Shown piece after piece: positions 7,958-16,520 of a DNA stretch of 64,000 bases (positions are counted from its first letter, which is position 1; the number at the start of each line of letters is the position of its first letter). Source of the DNA: CAWCLK01 sp963796225. Its GTDB lineage: Bacteria > Actinomycetota > Nitriliruptoria > Nitriliruptorales > Nitriliruptoraceae. The position numbers were made by a program, and so were the translations under genes. A model generated the notes under the pieces. That model made no database searches. It was not told the origin of the DNA and worked only from the letters and a program-made list of their open reading frames with translations. The stretch is taken from positions 7,562 through 71,561 of the forward strand of contig CAWCLK010000023.1 in assembly GCA_963796225.1 (NCBI GenBank), read 5' to 3'.

Positions 7958-8913
7958 GGCCGGCGTCCGTTCGCGCGGTGCCGGCGGTCGGCCCACAGTG
8001 CCCCGCCGCCCACCAGGGCGACCAGGGCCACGCCCAGCAGCGTGCCGACCGGCGGGCCGTCGTCGTTCGCCGGGGACGCGGCCGCCGCGGTGTCCAGCGT
8101 CGGGTCCTCGGCGGGGTGGTGGCCGTCGGGGCGGGGTCCGTGGTCGCGTCGGTCGTGGTCGCGTCGGGCGCGGCCGTCGCGTCGTCGGTGGGGTCGTCGT
8201 CGGCCGTGGGAGAGGCAGATGCGTCGGTCTGGTCGTCGGTCGGGTCGTCGGTCGGGTCGTCGGGCGTCGGGGCGCTGGCGGTGGCCGCCGGGGTCGGCGA
8301 GGCCGGGGCAGCCGCCGCGGTCGGCGAGGGGCTCGGCGAGGTCGAGGGGCGGGGCGCCGCCGTGGCCGTGGCGGAGGGGGACGGCGACGGGGCGGGCGCC
8401 GGCTGGTGGCGGCGGCGGGGCGACGCGGGGCGGCTGGTCGTCGCCGGTGGAGAAGGCCCAGCCCTCGACGGGGCCGGGGGCGGGGGAGGTCGTCGCCGGG
8501 CCGTACTGGCTGTAGCGCCAGGAGCCGCCGTACTCGGCCCGCCAGTAGCCCCAGTAGGCGTCGGGGGGTGGGGTGGTCACGCACGGGTCGTCGGCGGGGA
8601 AGCCCTCGATGCGGCAGAGGAAGCCGGGGTGGCGCTGGGTGGGGGTCCAGTCGACGCCGACCGTCGTCAGCGCGTCGTAGCCGGACTCGACCGGTGCCGG
8701 GGCGCAGCGCACCAGCACCTCGTCGCGCAGACCCTCGAGGTCGACGACCACCGTGATGCCGCTGCGATCCGGGCAGGCGCCCTCGGTCCAGGACGCGGCC
8801 GTCGCGTCCGGCGCGGGCGTGGCCAGCGCCAGCACCAGACCGAGGAGCGCCAGCACGCACGCCGCTGCCACCCGGCGGACCGGGGGCAGCGGCGTGCGCG
8901 TGGCGTGGGTCAT
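7954..8913 (-). CDS. Secreted SCO2322-family / DUF4430-like protein with C-terminal membrane anchor
   Basis: The 319-residue protein starts at ATG 8913 with a signal peptide (VAAACVLALLGLVLALA) and ends in a membrane anchor (TLLGVALVALVGGGALW) plus basic tail. The folded domain (about 40-150) has four cysteines (ACPD, VRCAP, GFLCRIEG, DPCVTT) and a YWGYWRAEYGGSWRYSQYG stretch. It matches what I recall of the SCO2322 family and resembles the DUF4430 domain that ends transcobalamin/intrinsic factor. The long linker reads oddly in this frame. Between about 8395 and 8110 another frame gives a normal Ser/Thr/Pro/Asp-rich linker, so two compensating indels are likely. It lies 2 bp after the toroid-protein gene. 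Confidence 0.8.
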   Translation of the reverse strand: MTHATRTPLPPVRRVAAACVLALLGLVLALATPAPDATAASWTEGACPDRSGITVVVDLEGLRDEVLVRCAPAPVESGYDALTTVGVDWTPTQRHPGFLCRIEGFPADDPCVTTPPPDAYWGYWRAEYGGSWRYSQYGPATTSPAPGPVEGWAFSTGDDQPPRVAPPPPPAGARPVAVPLRHGHGGAPPLDLAEPLADRGGCPGLADPGGHRQRPDARRPDRRPDRRPDRRICLSHGRRRPHRRRDGRARRDHDRRDHGPRPDGHHPAEDPTLDTAAAASPANDDGPPVGTLLGVALVALVGGGALWADRRHRANGRRP

Positions 8914-8915
8914 GC

Positions 8916-10750
8916 TCAGCACCCGGTCCCGTCGACGCGCTCGCGCAGCGTGGCGACCACGCCGTCGTCGACCGCCACCGGACCGCCGAACACGGTGACG
9001 CGCGTCAGCCCTGCGGCGATGCCGCACACGTACTGCGCGGTCACGTCCGGCAGCGACGTGGTGGCGGTCAGGAGCAGCGGACCGCCCCGGCGTGCCACGA
9101 ACGGACCGGCGGCCAGCGCGTCGGCGAACAGGTCGAGCCGGGCGATGCCGGCGTGCGTCGGGCCGTCGAAGAACCGGTCGGCGACCAGCGTGGCGGTCTC
9201 CTCGCGGTTGGCGCCGACCAGCGGTTCCGCGGCCGGGTACGCGGCTGCCGCCGGACCACCGATCGCGACCTGCTCACCCGCCGTGGCGTCGAGGTAGGCG
9301 CTGACGGCCGCGTCGGGCGTGTCGCCCTCGGTCAGCAGGACCGCCCCGCCGGCGGTCGCGGCCGCCGTCCCCGCGGTGAGCGCGTCGGGGAAGGCCAGGC
9401 CGGTGGTCAGCAGCTGCAGGTCAGGGTCACCGAGCTCCTCGGCGATCGCGACCGAGGTCTCGTACCGCGTGTCACCGGCGATGCGGCGGGGCGCGAAGCC
9501 CGCGTCGGTCAGCGCGTCGTCGACCGAGGGGGCAGCGCGTCCGGACCGCCGAGGACCAGCACCTCGCTGCCCTCGGGGAGCACCCGCTGGATCTCGGCCA
9601 GGACGTCGTCGGCGAGCCCGTCGGGGGTCGTGGTCAGCAGCGGCCCGTCCTGCGCCACCGCCAGCGGCGTCCCGGCGAGCGCGTCGGCGAACAGGTCGTC
9701 ACGGGTCAGCACGACGGTCGCGGCGGCGCCGTCGGCGAAGTCCGCCCGGCTGGCCTCGATGGCGGTCAGCTGGCGGTCGTCGCCGGCCACCCGACCGACC
9801 GTGGTCGGCGGCGTGGCGAGCAGCGTGGTGCCGGCCAGCAGCGGCAGCGCCTGGGCGGTGGCGATGGGGTCGCTGTCGCCCCCGGGGCTGATCGGCAGGC
9901 CGCCGTCGTCGTTCTGGGTGTCGGTCAGGAACGCGCGGGTCGTGGCCACGCTGCGGCCCTGCGCCAGCAGCCCCATCCCCGCGTACGCGGTCGTGTTGAC
10001 GTTCGCCGGGTCGCCCCACGCCCCGTCCGCGTCCCGCTCCGCCGACAGGTACGCCGCGGCGTCCGCGCGCACCTGCGGGGTCGCGTCGACGGCGACCAGC
10101 GCCTGCAGCGCCATGCCGGTGGCGTCGATGCTCGACTCGCAGACCGGCGTCCCGAAGTCCTGCGGGAAGCCCCCGTCGTCGCACTGGGCGTCGGCGAGGA
10201 ACTGGACCGCGGCGTCCGACGGGTCCACGCCCGGGGCGGCCTCGAGGAACAGCAGGCCGAACGACTGGCCGAGGATGTTCGAGAAGTCGCCGTAGGCCGA
10301 CTGGTCGCGGTAGCGGCCGGTGTCGGCCTCGAGTCCCTCGAGGGTGGCGACCAGGTCCGTGCCGCCAATGGCGTACGGGTCCAGGCCGGCCAGTGTGGTC
10401 GTCAGGCCCAGCTTGGCGACCGCGCCGGCGTAGGCCTCGTCCCCCGAGCCCGTGTAGCCGTCCACCGACGCGGGATCGGTGAGGAACGCGAGCACGTCCT
10501 CGAGGGTCGCCGGTGCCGTCCCGGTGGCGAGCAGGCCGAGCGCCACGTCGGCCGTCGGCCCGTAGTTGACGTAGGTCTGGCCACCGACCTCGGAGGCGAG
10601 GTGGTCGCCGTCGACGAGCTGCCCGGCGAGCCAGGACCCGGCCGCCTCGGTCGGGGCGGAGGCCGCCGTGGCCGCGGCAGGTGGCAGCAGGACGGCGAAC
10701 GCGGTGGCGCCCGCCAGCAGGCCGGCGATCGGCCCGGTGGAGCGTGTCAT
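8916..10750 (-). CDS. Secreted alpha/alpha-toroid (prenyltransferase/transcobalamin-like) protein with cell-wall-binding repeats; one frameshift
   Basis: The ATG at 10750 begins a signal peptide ending near ATAASAPTEA. Residues about 35-310 are helical-hairpin repeats of the prenyltransferase/squalene-cyclase toroid, the fold also used by the cobalamin-binding domain of intrinsic factor. Repeat signatures include CDDGGFPQDFG, SIDATGMALQALVAVD, DGAWGDPANVNTTAYAGMGL and NDDGGLPI. Three cell-wall-binding repeat 2 modules follow (VGRVAGDDR, RRIAGDTRYETS and a degenerate third). The frame breaks at a G5 run at 9528-9532. Restoring one base continues the CWB2 repeats to the stop at 8916, about 611 residues in all. 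It is the first gene after the cobalamin riboswitch. Confidence 0.85.
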
Positions 10751-10799
10751 GAGGTGCCCTTCATCGTGGGAGCGGGCCCCGTGACGAAGGACCCGGGCT

Positions 10800-10880
10800 C
10801 CTCACGACGACGCCCCTGCGACGTGGTGTCCGCGATCGGGGCGATCGGTGGGCACGACGTGCAGGGGCGGATGCGATGGC
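10800..10880 (-). promoter_or_regulatory. Riboswitch expression-platform hairpin
   Basis: On the minus strand CGCCCCTGC pairs with a downstream GCAGGGGCG (plus-strand 10812-10870). The pairing extends inward for about eight more pairs with one bulge and one mismatch. A nested CGATCG-CCC-CGATCG hairpin sits in its loop. It lies between the riboswitch aptamer and the first gene, with no U-tract, so it may act through RNA structure or ribosome access rather than as a simple intrinsic terminator. Confidence 0.55.
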
Positions 10881-10899
10881 TGATCCGGGCTCCGCCCCG

Positions 10900-11085
10900 T
10901 AGACCTCGACGGTGAAACGTGGAGCCGCTCGTGCGAGGACAGGCGTTCCGGCTCGCGGCGACCGCTGAAGGTCGTCCGCCTACGGTTGCGGGTCAGCGCC
11001 GGACTTGGACCGGCTTCCCCCACCCTCGAACGTGTGGTGTGCTGCAGTTGTCAGGTCCGGCACGCTGGCCGGACCGAACCCACGG
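10900..11085 (-). ncRNA. Cobalamin (AdoCbl) riboswitch
   Basis: Read on the minus strand, the 390-bp space before the toroid-protein gene contains the conserved cobalamin riboswitch core. It has a purine-rich GGGGGAAGCCGGTC, then AAGTCCGGCGCTGACCC running into GCAACCGTA (the B12 box, plus-strand 10979-10997). About 45 nt later comes GCGAGCCGGAACGCCTG, matching the 3' core strand. Order and spacing are those of the class. The 5' boundary (P1 strand) is approximate. It should repress the downstream operon when cobalamin is plentiful. The remaining ~50 bp to the sirtuin start must hold divergent promoters. Confidence 0.9.
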
Positions 11086-11137
11086 TAGCAGCGCGCTCAC
11101 CCGCGCCACCGCCCGCAGGCCGTCCCACGAGGAGCCG

Positions 11138-11918
11138 ATGGCCACCGACACCCTCGACCGCGTCTCACGGTGGATCGCCGACGCCAACCGGGTCGTGGCG
11201 CTGACCGGAGCGGGGGTCTCGACCGACTCGGGGATCCCCGACTTCCGTGGCCCGCAGGGCCTGTGGACGAAGGACCCGACCGCCGAACGTCGCGCCACCA
11301 TCGACGCCTGGCGGCAGGAGCCCGACCTGCGCCGCGACGCGTGGCGCTTCCGGCTGGCCAGCCGTGACGTGCGGTTCGAGCCCAACGCGGCCCACCGGGC
11401 GCTGGCCGACCTGCAGCGGCTGAACCGGCTCGACCTGCTGGTCACCCAGAACATCGACGGCCTGCACCAGCAGGCGGGCGCCAACCCGGCGCGGCTCGTC
11501 GAGATGCACGGCAACGCCCGCGAGGTCGTCTGCCTCGGGTGCGCGCACCGCCAGCCGCTCGAGGACGTGCTCGACCGGGTCGCGGCAGGGCGAGACCGAC
11601 CCGCACTGCCTCGACTGCGGCGGCGTGCTCAAGTCGGCCACCATCTCCTTCGGGCAGGCGCTGGTCGACGCCGACCTGGTCCGGGCGCGTGCCGCCAGCG
11701 AGACCGCCGACGTGTTCCTCGCCGTCGGGACCTCCCTCGCGGTCTACCCCGTGGCGTGGCTGCCGATGATGGCCAAGCGGCGGGGCGCGCGGGTGGTGAT
11801 CCTCAACGGCCAGCCCACCGAGCAGGACGACGTCGCCGACGCGCGGCTCATGGGCGAGCTCGCGAACCTGCTGCCGCCGCTGGTCGACCGGGTCCGGCAG
11901 CACCTCGGCGCCGGGTGA
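11138..11918 (+). CDS. Sirtuin-family NAD-dependent protein deacylase; one frameshift
   Basis: The ATG at 11138 follows a GGAG ribosome site. Diagnostic motifs are GAGVSTDSGIPDFRG (NAD site), TQNIDGLHQQAG and VEMHGN with the catalytic histidine, and zinc ligands CLGC and CLDC. The frame shifts at a GGG at 11588-11590. Removing one G joins the first half to a second half containing ISFGQAL and VGTSLAVYP. The repaired protein is about 259 residues, normal for bacterial CobB-type sirtuins. The intact zinc knuckle across the break argues for a sequence error. Confidence 0.88.
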
Positions 11919-11927
11919 CCTGATGCG

Positions 11928-12377
11928 ATGTCTACGCTGCGCGGCCTCATGCCGCTGTTCCAACGCCGCCCCGAGCTGCCCGACGACCTCCACGGTGCGT
12001 GGTGGTCGTTCCTCGACTGCGCCCAGGCCATCGAGGCGGGGCGCCGGGTGCTGCTCGGGACGCTGCCGACGGGGCGGGTCGAACCCGCCCCGGTCGGGGT
12101 CGGCGTCGACGCGCTGCGTCGGGCGCTGGAGGACGTGCGCGCCTGGATGCCCGACTGGCGCCTGCCCGAGATCGAGCAGGACTGGGCCGACTGCGTGGCG
12201 GCGCTGGACGAGGCCGACGCCAACCTCGACGCGCTGCTGCAGGTCGCGGCGGACACCTCCGAGCTCGAGGAGCTGCTGGAGGCCGTCGGCGAGGTGGTCG
12301 CCCCGCTCGACGCCTTCGCCGACGCCGAGCAGGCCTTCCGTCGCCAGTGGCGCGTCCCGCGGGACCGCCCGACCTGA
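11928..12377 (+). CDS. Hypothetical helical protein
   Basis: The 149-residue acidic protein is probably all-helical, with no signal or membrane segment. It is rich in Ala/Asp/Leu with heptad-like stretches (LDEADANLDALLQVAAD, ELEELLEAVGEVVAPLDAF). No family is recognised. It starts 9 bp after the sirtuin stop (ATG 11928, with an alternative ATG at 11949 before PLFQRRPEL), so co-transcription with the sirtuin is likely. It converges on the amidase gene with a 12-bp gap. Confidence 0.65.
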   Translation: MSTLRGLMPLFQRRPELPDDLHGAWWSFLDCAQAIEAGRRVLLGTLPTGRVEPAPVGVGVDALRRALEDVRAWMPDWRLPEIEQDWADCVAALDEADANLDALLQVAADTSELEELLEAVGEVVAPLDAFADAEQAFRRQWRVPRDRPT

Positions 12378-12389
12378 TCCCTCGCGTCG

Positions 12390-14089
12390 CTACTTCTTGC
12401 CGTTGCCCCTGGCCGGGTGGGTCGGTTCGGGTGAGGGGTCGGGCTGCGGCTCGGCCGGTGCGGTCCAGCCCGCGTCCGGTCCCCAGCGCAGCACGAGGTG
12501 GTCGACCGTCACGGTGTCGAGGACGAGGTTGCCCGCGCCCCGATCGGTGTCGGTGACCCGCACGAGCACGGTGCCGGTCACGCGTGGCGGGCAGGCTGAC
12601 CGACTGGGTCCCGGAGAAGCCGGCGGGCAGCTCGACCGCGGTCGTCCAGGTCGCCCCGCCGTCGCTGGAGACGGCGAACGCGAACCCGTCCCTGTCGCTC
12701 GAGCTGGACGCGGTGGCGGTCACCTCGAGCACGGCCTCCTCGGCCACGCCCGGGACGGTCCAGGTGTGCTCGAGCTCGGACGTGCGGCGCGACGGCTTGC
12801 CGCCGGACTCGACCTCGGTCAGCCGCTTCGACGGCACCGCCGGCTTCCGTCGTCGCGGTCCAGGACCCGTCGACCGTGCCGGCGACCGTGGTCTCGCCGG
12901 TCGCCACGGCCGCGGTCGGGGCGGGGGCGGGTTCGTCCGTGGGCGGAGGCGTGGTCGGGTCGGGGTCCGTGGGCGTGGCGAGTGCCGCCGCGACGTCCTG
13001 GCGGATCGCCGGGAGGTCGGCGTACAGGACACCGCCGGGGCACTCGGTGCTGGTCACGTCGCGGTGGCCGAGCACGGCGGGCAGGGTCTCGCGGTTGGTG
13101 CCGTTGTCGTAGGCGACGGTGCCGAGCGGGTCGAGGCCGTGGCGCCCCGCCACCTCGGCCACGTGGGCGACCAGCGCCGTGCGAGCGGCGGCCGGCGGGG
13201 CGACGTCGGTGTAGGTCCCGAGCATCGCGACGCCGTAGTTGCCGGTGTTCCAGCCCCCCGCGTGGGCCCCGGTCACGACCGGGGCGTCGTCGGCCGTGGT
13301 CTCGTGCCCGAAGTCGCGGCCGTCCCCGCCCGCGGTGACGCAGGAGACGCTGTCGCTGCCGGACCAGCGGCCCTCGTACACGACCCCGTCGGGGCCGACC
13401 AGCGCCTGGTAGCCGATGTCGTCCCAGCCGTTGTGGGTCGTGTGCCAGTCCTGGATGGCGCGGATCGTCGCCGCCGGGTCCGGGTCGTCGTTCTGGGTGG
13501 CCGTGTGGTGCACCGTGACCACCTGCAGGTCCGCGTAGGCCCGGCCGGCGTGGGTGCCCAGCGACTCGTCGGCGCCCCAGTCGGCCCGGGACCGGCACGG
13601 TGCGCTGGCCTCGGCGGCTCCGCGCGCGCGGTACCCGACCACCTCGGCCGGGCCGTCGGTCGTGTTGATCGCGGCGACGCGGGCGTCACGCGCCCACGCC
13701 GGGATGCCGCGCACCTGGTAGGCCTCGGCGTCGCCGCCGGGCACGAGCGCCCCGGTCCACTGGCCCTCGGCCTGCGCCCCGTCCTCGCCGACGGGCTGCC
13801 ACGGACCCCAGGTGCCGTCGGTGCGGAACCGGACCGCGACCCCGTGCACGCCCGGGTGGGACGTGCCGACGTGGCCGTGGTCCGTCGCGGCGCCCTCGGG
13901 CAGCTCGAAGAGCACGCCGAGGTGGTCGATCGGGAACCCCGGCTCGACCACGCCGACCGTGGCCGGGCGATCGTCGGACATCGTCCGTGGCCGGGTCATG
14001 GCGTCGGCCCCCGCGGTCGGGGCGAGCGCGGCGACGGTCACGGCCGCGACGACCAGCAGACGACGGCCCCGGCGGAATGATGCACCCAC
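12390..14089 (-). CDS. Secreted PGRP-type N-acetylmuramoyl-L-alanine amidase; two frameshifts
   Basis: The GTG at 14089 follows GAGGGGAA and begins a signal peptide (LLVVAAVTVAALAPTAGADA). A PGRP/amidase_2 domain spans about 180-370. The zinc ligands appear as VTVHHTATQ, NYGVAMLGTY and VLGHRDVTSTECPGG, and the start has the SRADWGADES motif. A Pro/Thr linker and a C-terminal beta-sandwich (SSDGGATWTTAVELPAG) follow. The frame breaks near 12845-12850 and near 12589-12591. Dropping one base at each restores a product of about 565 residues ending in RGNGKK. It probably cuts or binds peptidoglycan outside the cell. Confidence 0.85.
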
Positions 14090-14211
14090 GGTGATTCCCC
14101 TCGCGTCGGCGGCGGCCGGGAAGGCCGTGGAGACGCCGACGAACGAGCGGGGACGGTACCCACGGCCGCACGGAGCGATCCGGGACACGAGTCCCAGTCG
14201 CCCTGCGTGAC

Positions 14212-14228
14212 CGGCCCCTGACGGGCCG
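14212..14228. terminator. Short hairpin downstream of the RNA methyltransferase gene
   Basis: CGGCCC-(5)-GGGCCG forms a 6-bp GC stem starting 7 bp beyond the methyltransferase stop on the minus strand. There is no U-tract, as is common in high-GC actinobacteria. Confidence 0.4.
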
Positions 14229-14234
14229 TGCCGG

Positions 14235-15491
14235 TCAGGTCCCGAAGGTGGCGACCACCTCGACGTGGTGGGTCATGGGGAACAGGTCCAGCGGGACCGC
14301 GCGACGCAGCGTGTAGCCGTGCTGCGCCAGGGCCTTCGCGTCCCGGGCCAGCGCCGCCGGGTCGCAGGCGACGTAGACGATCGTGTCGGGGCGCAGCTCG
14401 GCCAGGCGCGCGACGACGTCGGGGCCGGCGCCCACGCGGGGCGGGTCGAGCACCACCAGGTCCGGTTGCTCGTCGTGGTCGTCCAGGACGAAGCCGGCCA
14501 CGTCCTCGCGGACCGCCCGGACGCGGTCGTCGAGCCCGGCCTCCTCGGCGTTGGCGGCCAACCAGCTGACCGAGTCCGCGTGCCCCTCGACCGCGACCAC
14601 CTGCGCCCCGCCGGCCGCCAGCGGCAGGCTCAGCAGGCCGACCCCCGCGAACAGGTCCCAGGCGATCGCGCCGGTGAGGTCGCCGGCGGCGGCCAGCACC
14701 TCCTCGACGATGGCCTGCGCGCCGCCGGTGTTGACCTGGAAGAACGACGCGGCGTCGAAGCGGAAGGTGTGGTCCGCCACCTGCTCGGTCAGGACGCCGT
14801 CGCCCCGGAAGGCGACCGTCGACCCGTCGGGCTGGGCCAGCACGACGTCGAGCCCGTCGGCCTCGGGGGGCATGTCGAGCGGGGCGTCGGGGGCCGGGTG
14901 CAGGACGGCGGTCGCGGTGCCGCCGGACGCGTGGGCACGCAGCTGGACCTCGGCCGCGTGGGTGTCGTCGCCGACCACGTCGCGGACCCGCTGGGTCGCC
15001 GGCGTCAGGATCAGGCAGTGGTCGACCGGCACGACGTCGTGGCTGCCGGCCCGGTGGAACCCGAGTCGGCCGTCGTCGGCCGCGTGCATCTGCGCGTGGG
15101 TGCGGTACCCGGTGTCGGGGCCGACGGCGCGGCACGGTTCGACGGGCGGGTCGACGAGGCCACCGAGGCGTTCCAGCTGCTCGACGACAACCCGGTGCTT
15201 GAGGCGGCGCTGGGCGTCGGGGCCCACGTGCTGCAGGTCGCAGCCGCCGCACTCGGGCACGTAGGGGCACGGCGGCTCGACCCGGTCCGGCGAGGGCTCG
15301 AGGACCTCGACCAGCTCGGCGCGGGCCCAGTTCTTCCGGTCGTCCACCACCCGGACGCGGACGCGCTCGCCGGGGATCGTGCCCGGGACGAACACGGCCT
15401 TGCCCTCGATGCGCACCACGCCCTCACCGCCATGGGTGAAGCCGTCGACGAGGGCGTCGGTGGGGTCGGGGGACAGTCGTGTGCGCGCCAT
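14235..15491 (-). CDS. Class I SAM-dependent 23S rRNA/tRNA uracil-C5 methyltransferase (RlmD/RumA/TrmA family)
   Basis: The 418-residue protein has an N-terminal TRAM domain (about 10-65). A [4Fe-4S] cysteine cluster follows (CPYVPECGGCDLQH, with a later Cys before RAVGPDTG). The Rossmann methyltransferase domain has WDLFAGVGLLSLPLA, VVLDPPRVG and the nucleophile loop VYVACDPAALARD. These are the hallmarks of U-to-m5U RNA methyltransferases. Target position cannot be assigned. ATG 15491 is chosen; an in-frame ATG at 15500 is also possible. It is divergent from the aldolase gene. Confidence 0.92.
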   Translation of the reverse strand: MARTRLSPDPTDALVDGFTHGGEGVVRIEGKAVFVPGTIPGERVRVRVVDDRKNWARAELVEVLEPSPDRVEPPCPYVPECGGCDLQHVGPDAQRRLKHRVVVEQLERLGGLVDPPVEPCRAVGPDTGYRTHAQMHAADDGRLGFHRAGSHDVVPVDHCLILTPATQRVRDVVGDDTHAAEVQLRAHASGGTATAVLHPAPDAPLDMPPEADGLDVVLAQPDGSTVAFRGDGVLTEQVADHTFRFDAASFFQVNTGGAQAIVEEVLAAAGDLTGAIAWDLFAGVGLLSLPLAAGGAQVVAVEGHADSVSWLAANAEEAGLDDRVRAVREDVAGFVLDDHDEQPDLVVLDPPRVGAGPDVVARLAELRPDTIVYVACDPAALARDAKALAQHGYTLRRAVPLDLFPMTHHVEVVATFGT

Positions 15492-15571
15492 GGGTCGCAT
15501 GGTTCCACCCCACCCCGCCCCGTGGCCAACCAGACCCGACCGTCCGCGCACCGTCGGGACCGACGCCACCC

Positions 15572-15577
15572 ACCTAG
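15572..15577 (+). promoter_or_regulatory. Possible -10 element for the aldolase gene
   Basis: TAGGAT lies about 53 bp before the aldolase GTG in the 138-bp divergent spacer, one of its few AT-containing spots. No clear -35 was seen. Confidence 0.3.
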
Positions 15578-15629
15578 GATCGGGGCAGACCTCGTCAGCC
15601 GACCGCCCCCGGATCCAGAGAGGATCGAC

Positions 15630-16520
15630 GTGGACACCGAGAAGATGCACGAGAAGATGGCCCAGGGCCGCGGCTTCATCGCGGCCCTCGACCAGAGCGG
15701 CGGCTCCACCCCCGGGGCGCTGAAGGCCTACGGCGTCCTCGAGGACGCCTACAGCAACGACGAGGAGATGTTCGACCGCATCCACGAGATGCGCACCCGG
15801 ATCATCACCTCGCCGTCGTTCACCGGTGACCGCATCCTCGGCGCGATCCTGTTCGTAGGCACGATGGACCGCGAGATCGAGGGCGTGCCCTCGCCGCGCT
15901 ACCTGTGGGAGACCAAGAACATCGTCCCGTTCGTCAAGGTCGACGAGGGCAAGGAGCCCGAGCAGAACGACGTCGAGCTGATGAGCCCCATGCCCAACCT
16001 CGACGACGTGCTGGCACGCGCGGTCGACAAGGGCGTCTACGGCACGAAGATGCGCTCGGTGGTCAACATGGCCAACGCCGAGGGCATCAAGGCCATCGTC
16101 GACCAGCAGTTCGAGGTGGCCGACCGGATCATCGACGCCGGCCTCATGCCGATCCTCGAGCCCGAGGTCAGCATCAAGTCGCCCGAGAAGGAACAGGCCG
16201 AGGAGCTGCTGCGCCAGAACATCGCCACGCACCTCGACGCGATGCCGGGCGACCGCCGGGTGATGCTGAAGCTGACGATCCCGTCGCAGGACGGCCTCTA
16301 CACCCCGATCATCGACCACCCGAACGTGGTGCGGGTCGTGGCGCTGTCCGGCGGCTACAGCCGTGACGAGGCCAACGAGCGCCTGGCCCGCAACCCCAAC
16401 CTGATCGCCTCGTTCTCCCGCGCGCTGATCGGCGAGCTGTCGGCCAACCAGTCCGAGGACGAGTTCGACCAGGTCCTGAAGACCGCGGTGGACTCGATCT
16501 ACGAGGCCTCCACCACCTGA
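15630..16520 (+). CDS. Class I fructose-bisphosphate aldolase
   Basis: The 296-residue product has the class I bacterial aldolase layout: GFIAALDQSGGSTPGALKAY near the start, MRTRIITSPSFTGDRILGAI, YGTKMRSVVNM, PILEPEVSIKSPEKEQAE and MLKLTIPS with the Schiff-base lysine, then VVALSGGYSRDEAN. It cleaves fructose 1,6-bisphosphate in glycolysis or the reverse reaction in gluconeogenesis. GTG 15630 follows an AGAGAGG ribosome site. A later ATG at MHEKMAQG is possible. Its last 22 bp overlap the convergent prmA gene. Confidence 0.93.
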   Translation: MDTEKMHEKMAQGRGFIAALDQSGGSTPGALKAYGVLEDAYSNDEEMFDRIHEMRTRIITSPSFTGDRILGAILFVGTMDREIEGVPSPRYLWETKNIVPFVKVDEGKEPEQNDVELMSPMPNLDDVLARAVDKGVYGTKMRSVVNMANAEGIKAIVDQQFEVADRIIDAGLMPILEPEVSIKSPEKEQAEELLRQNIATHLDAMPGDRRVMLKLTIPSQDGLYTPIIDHPNVVRVVALSGGYSRDEANERLARNPNLIASFSRALIGELSANQSEDEFDQVLKTAVDSIYEASTT

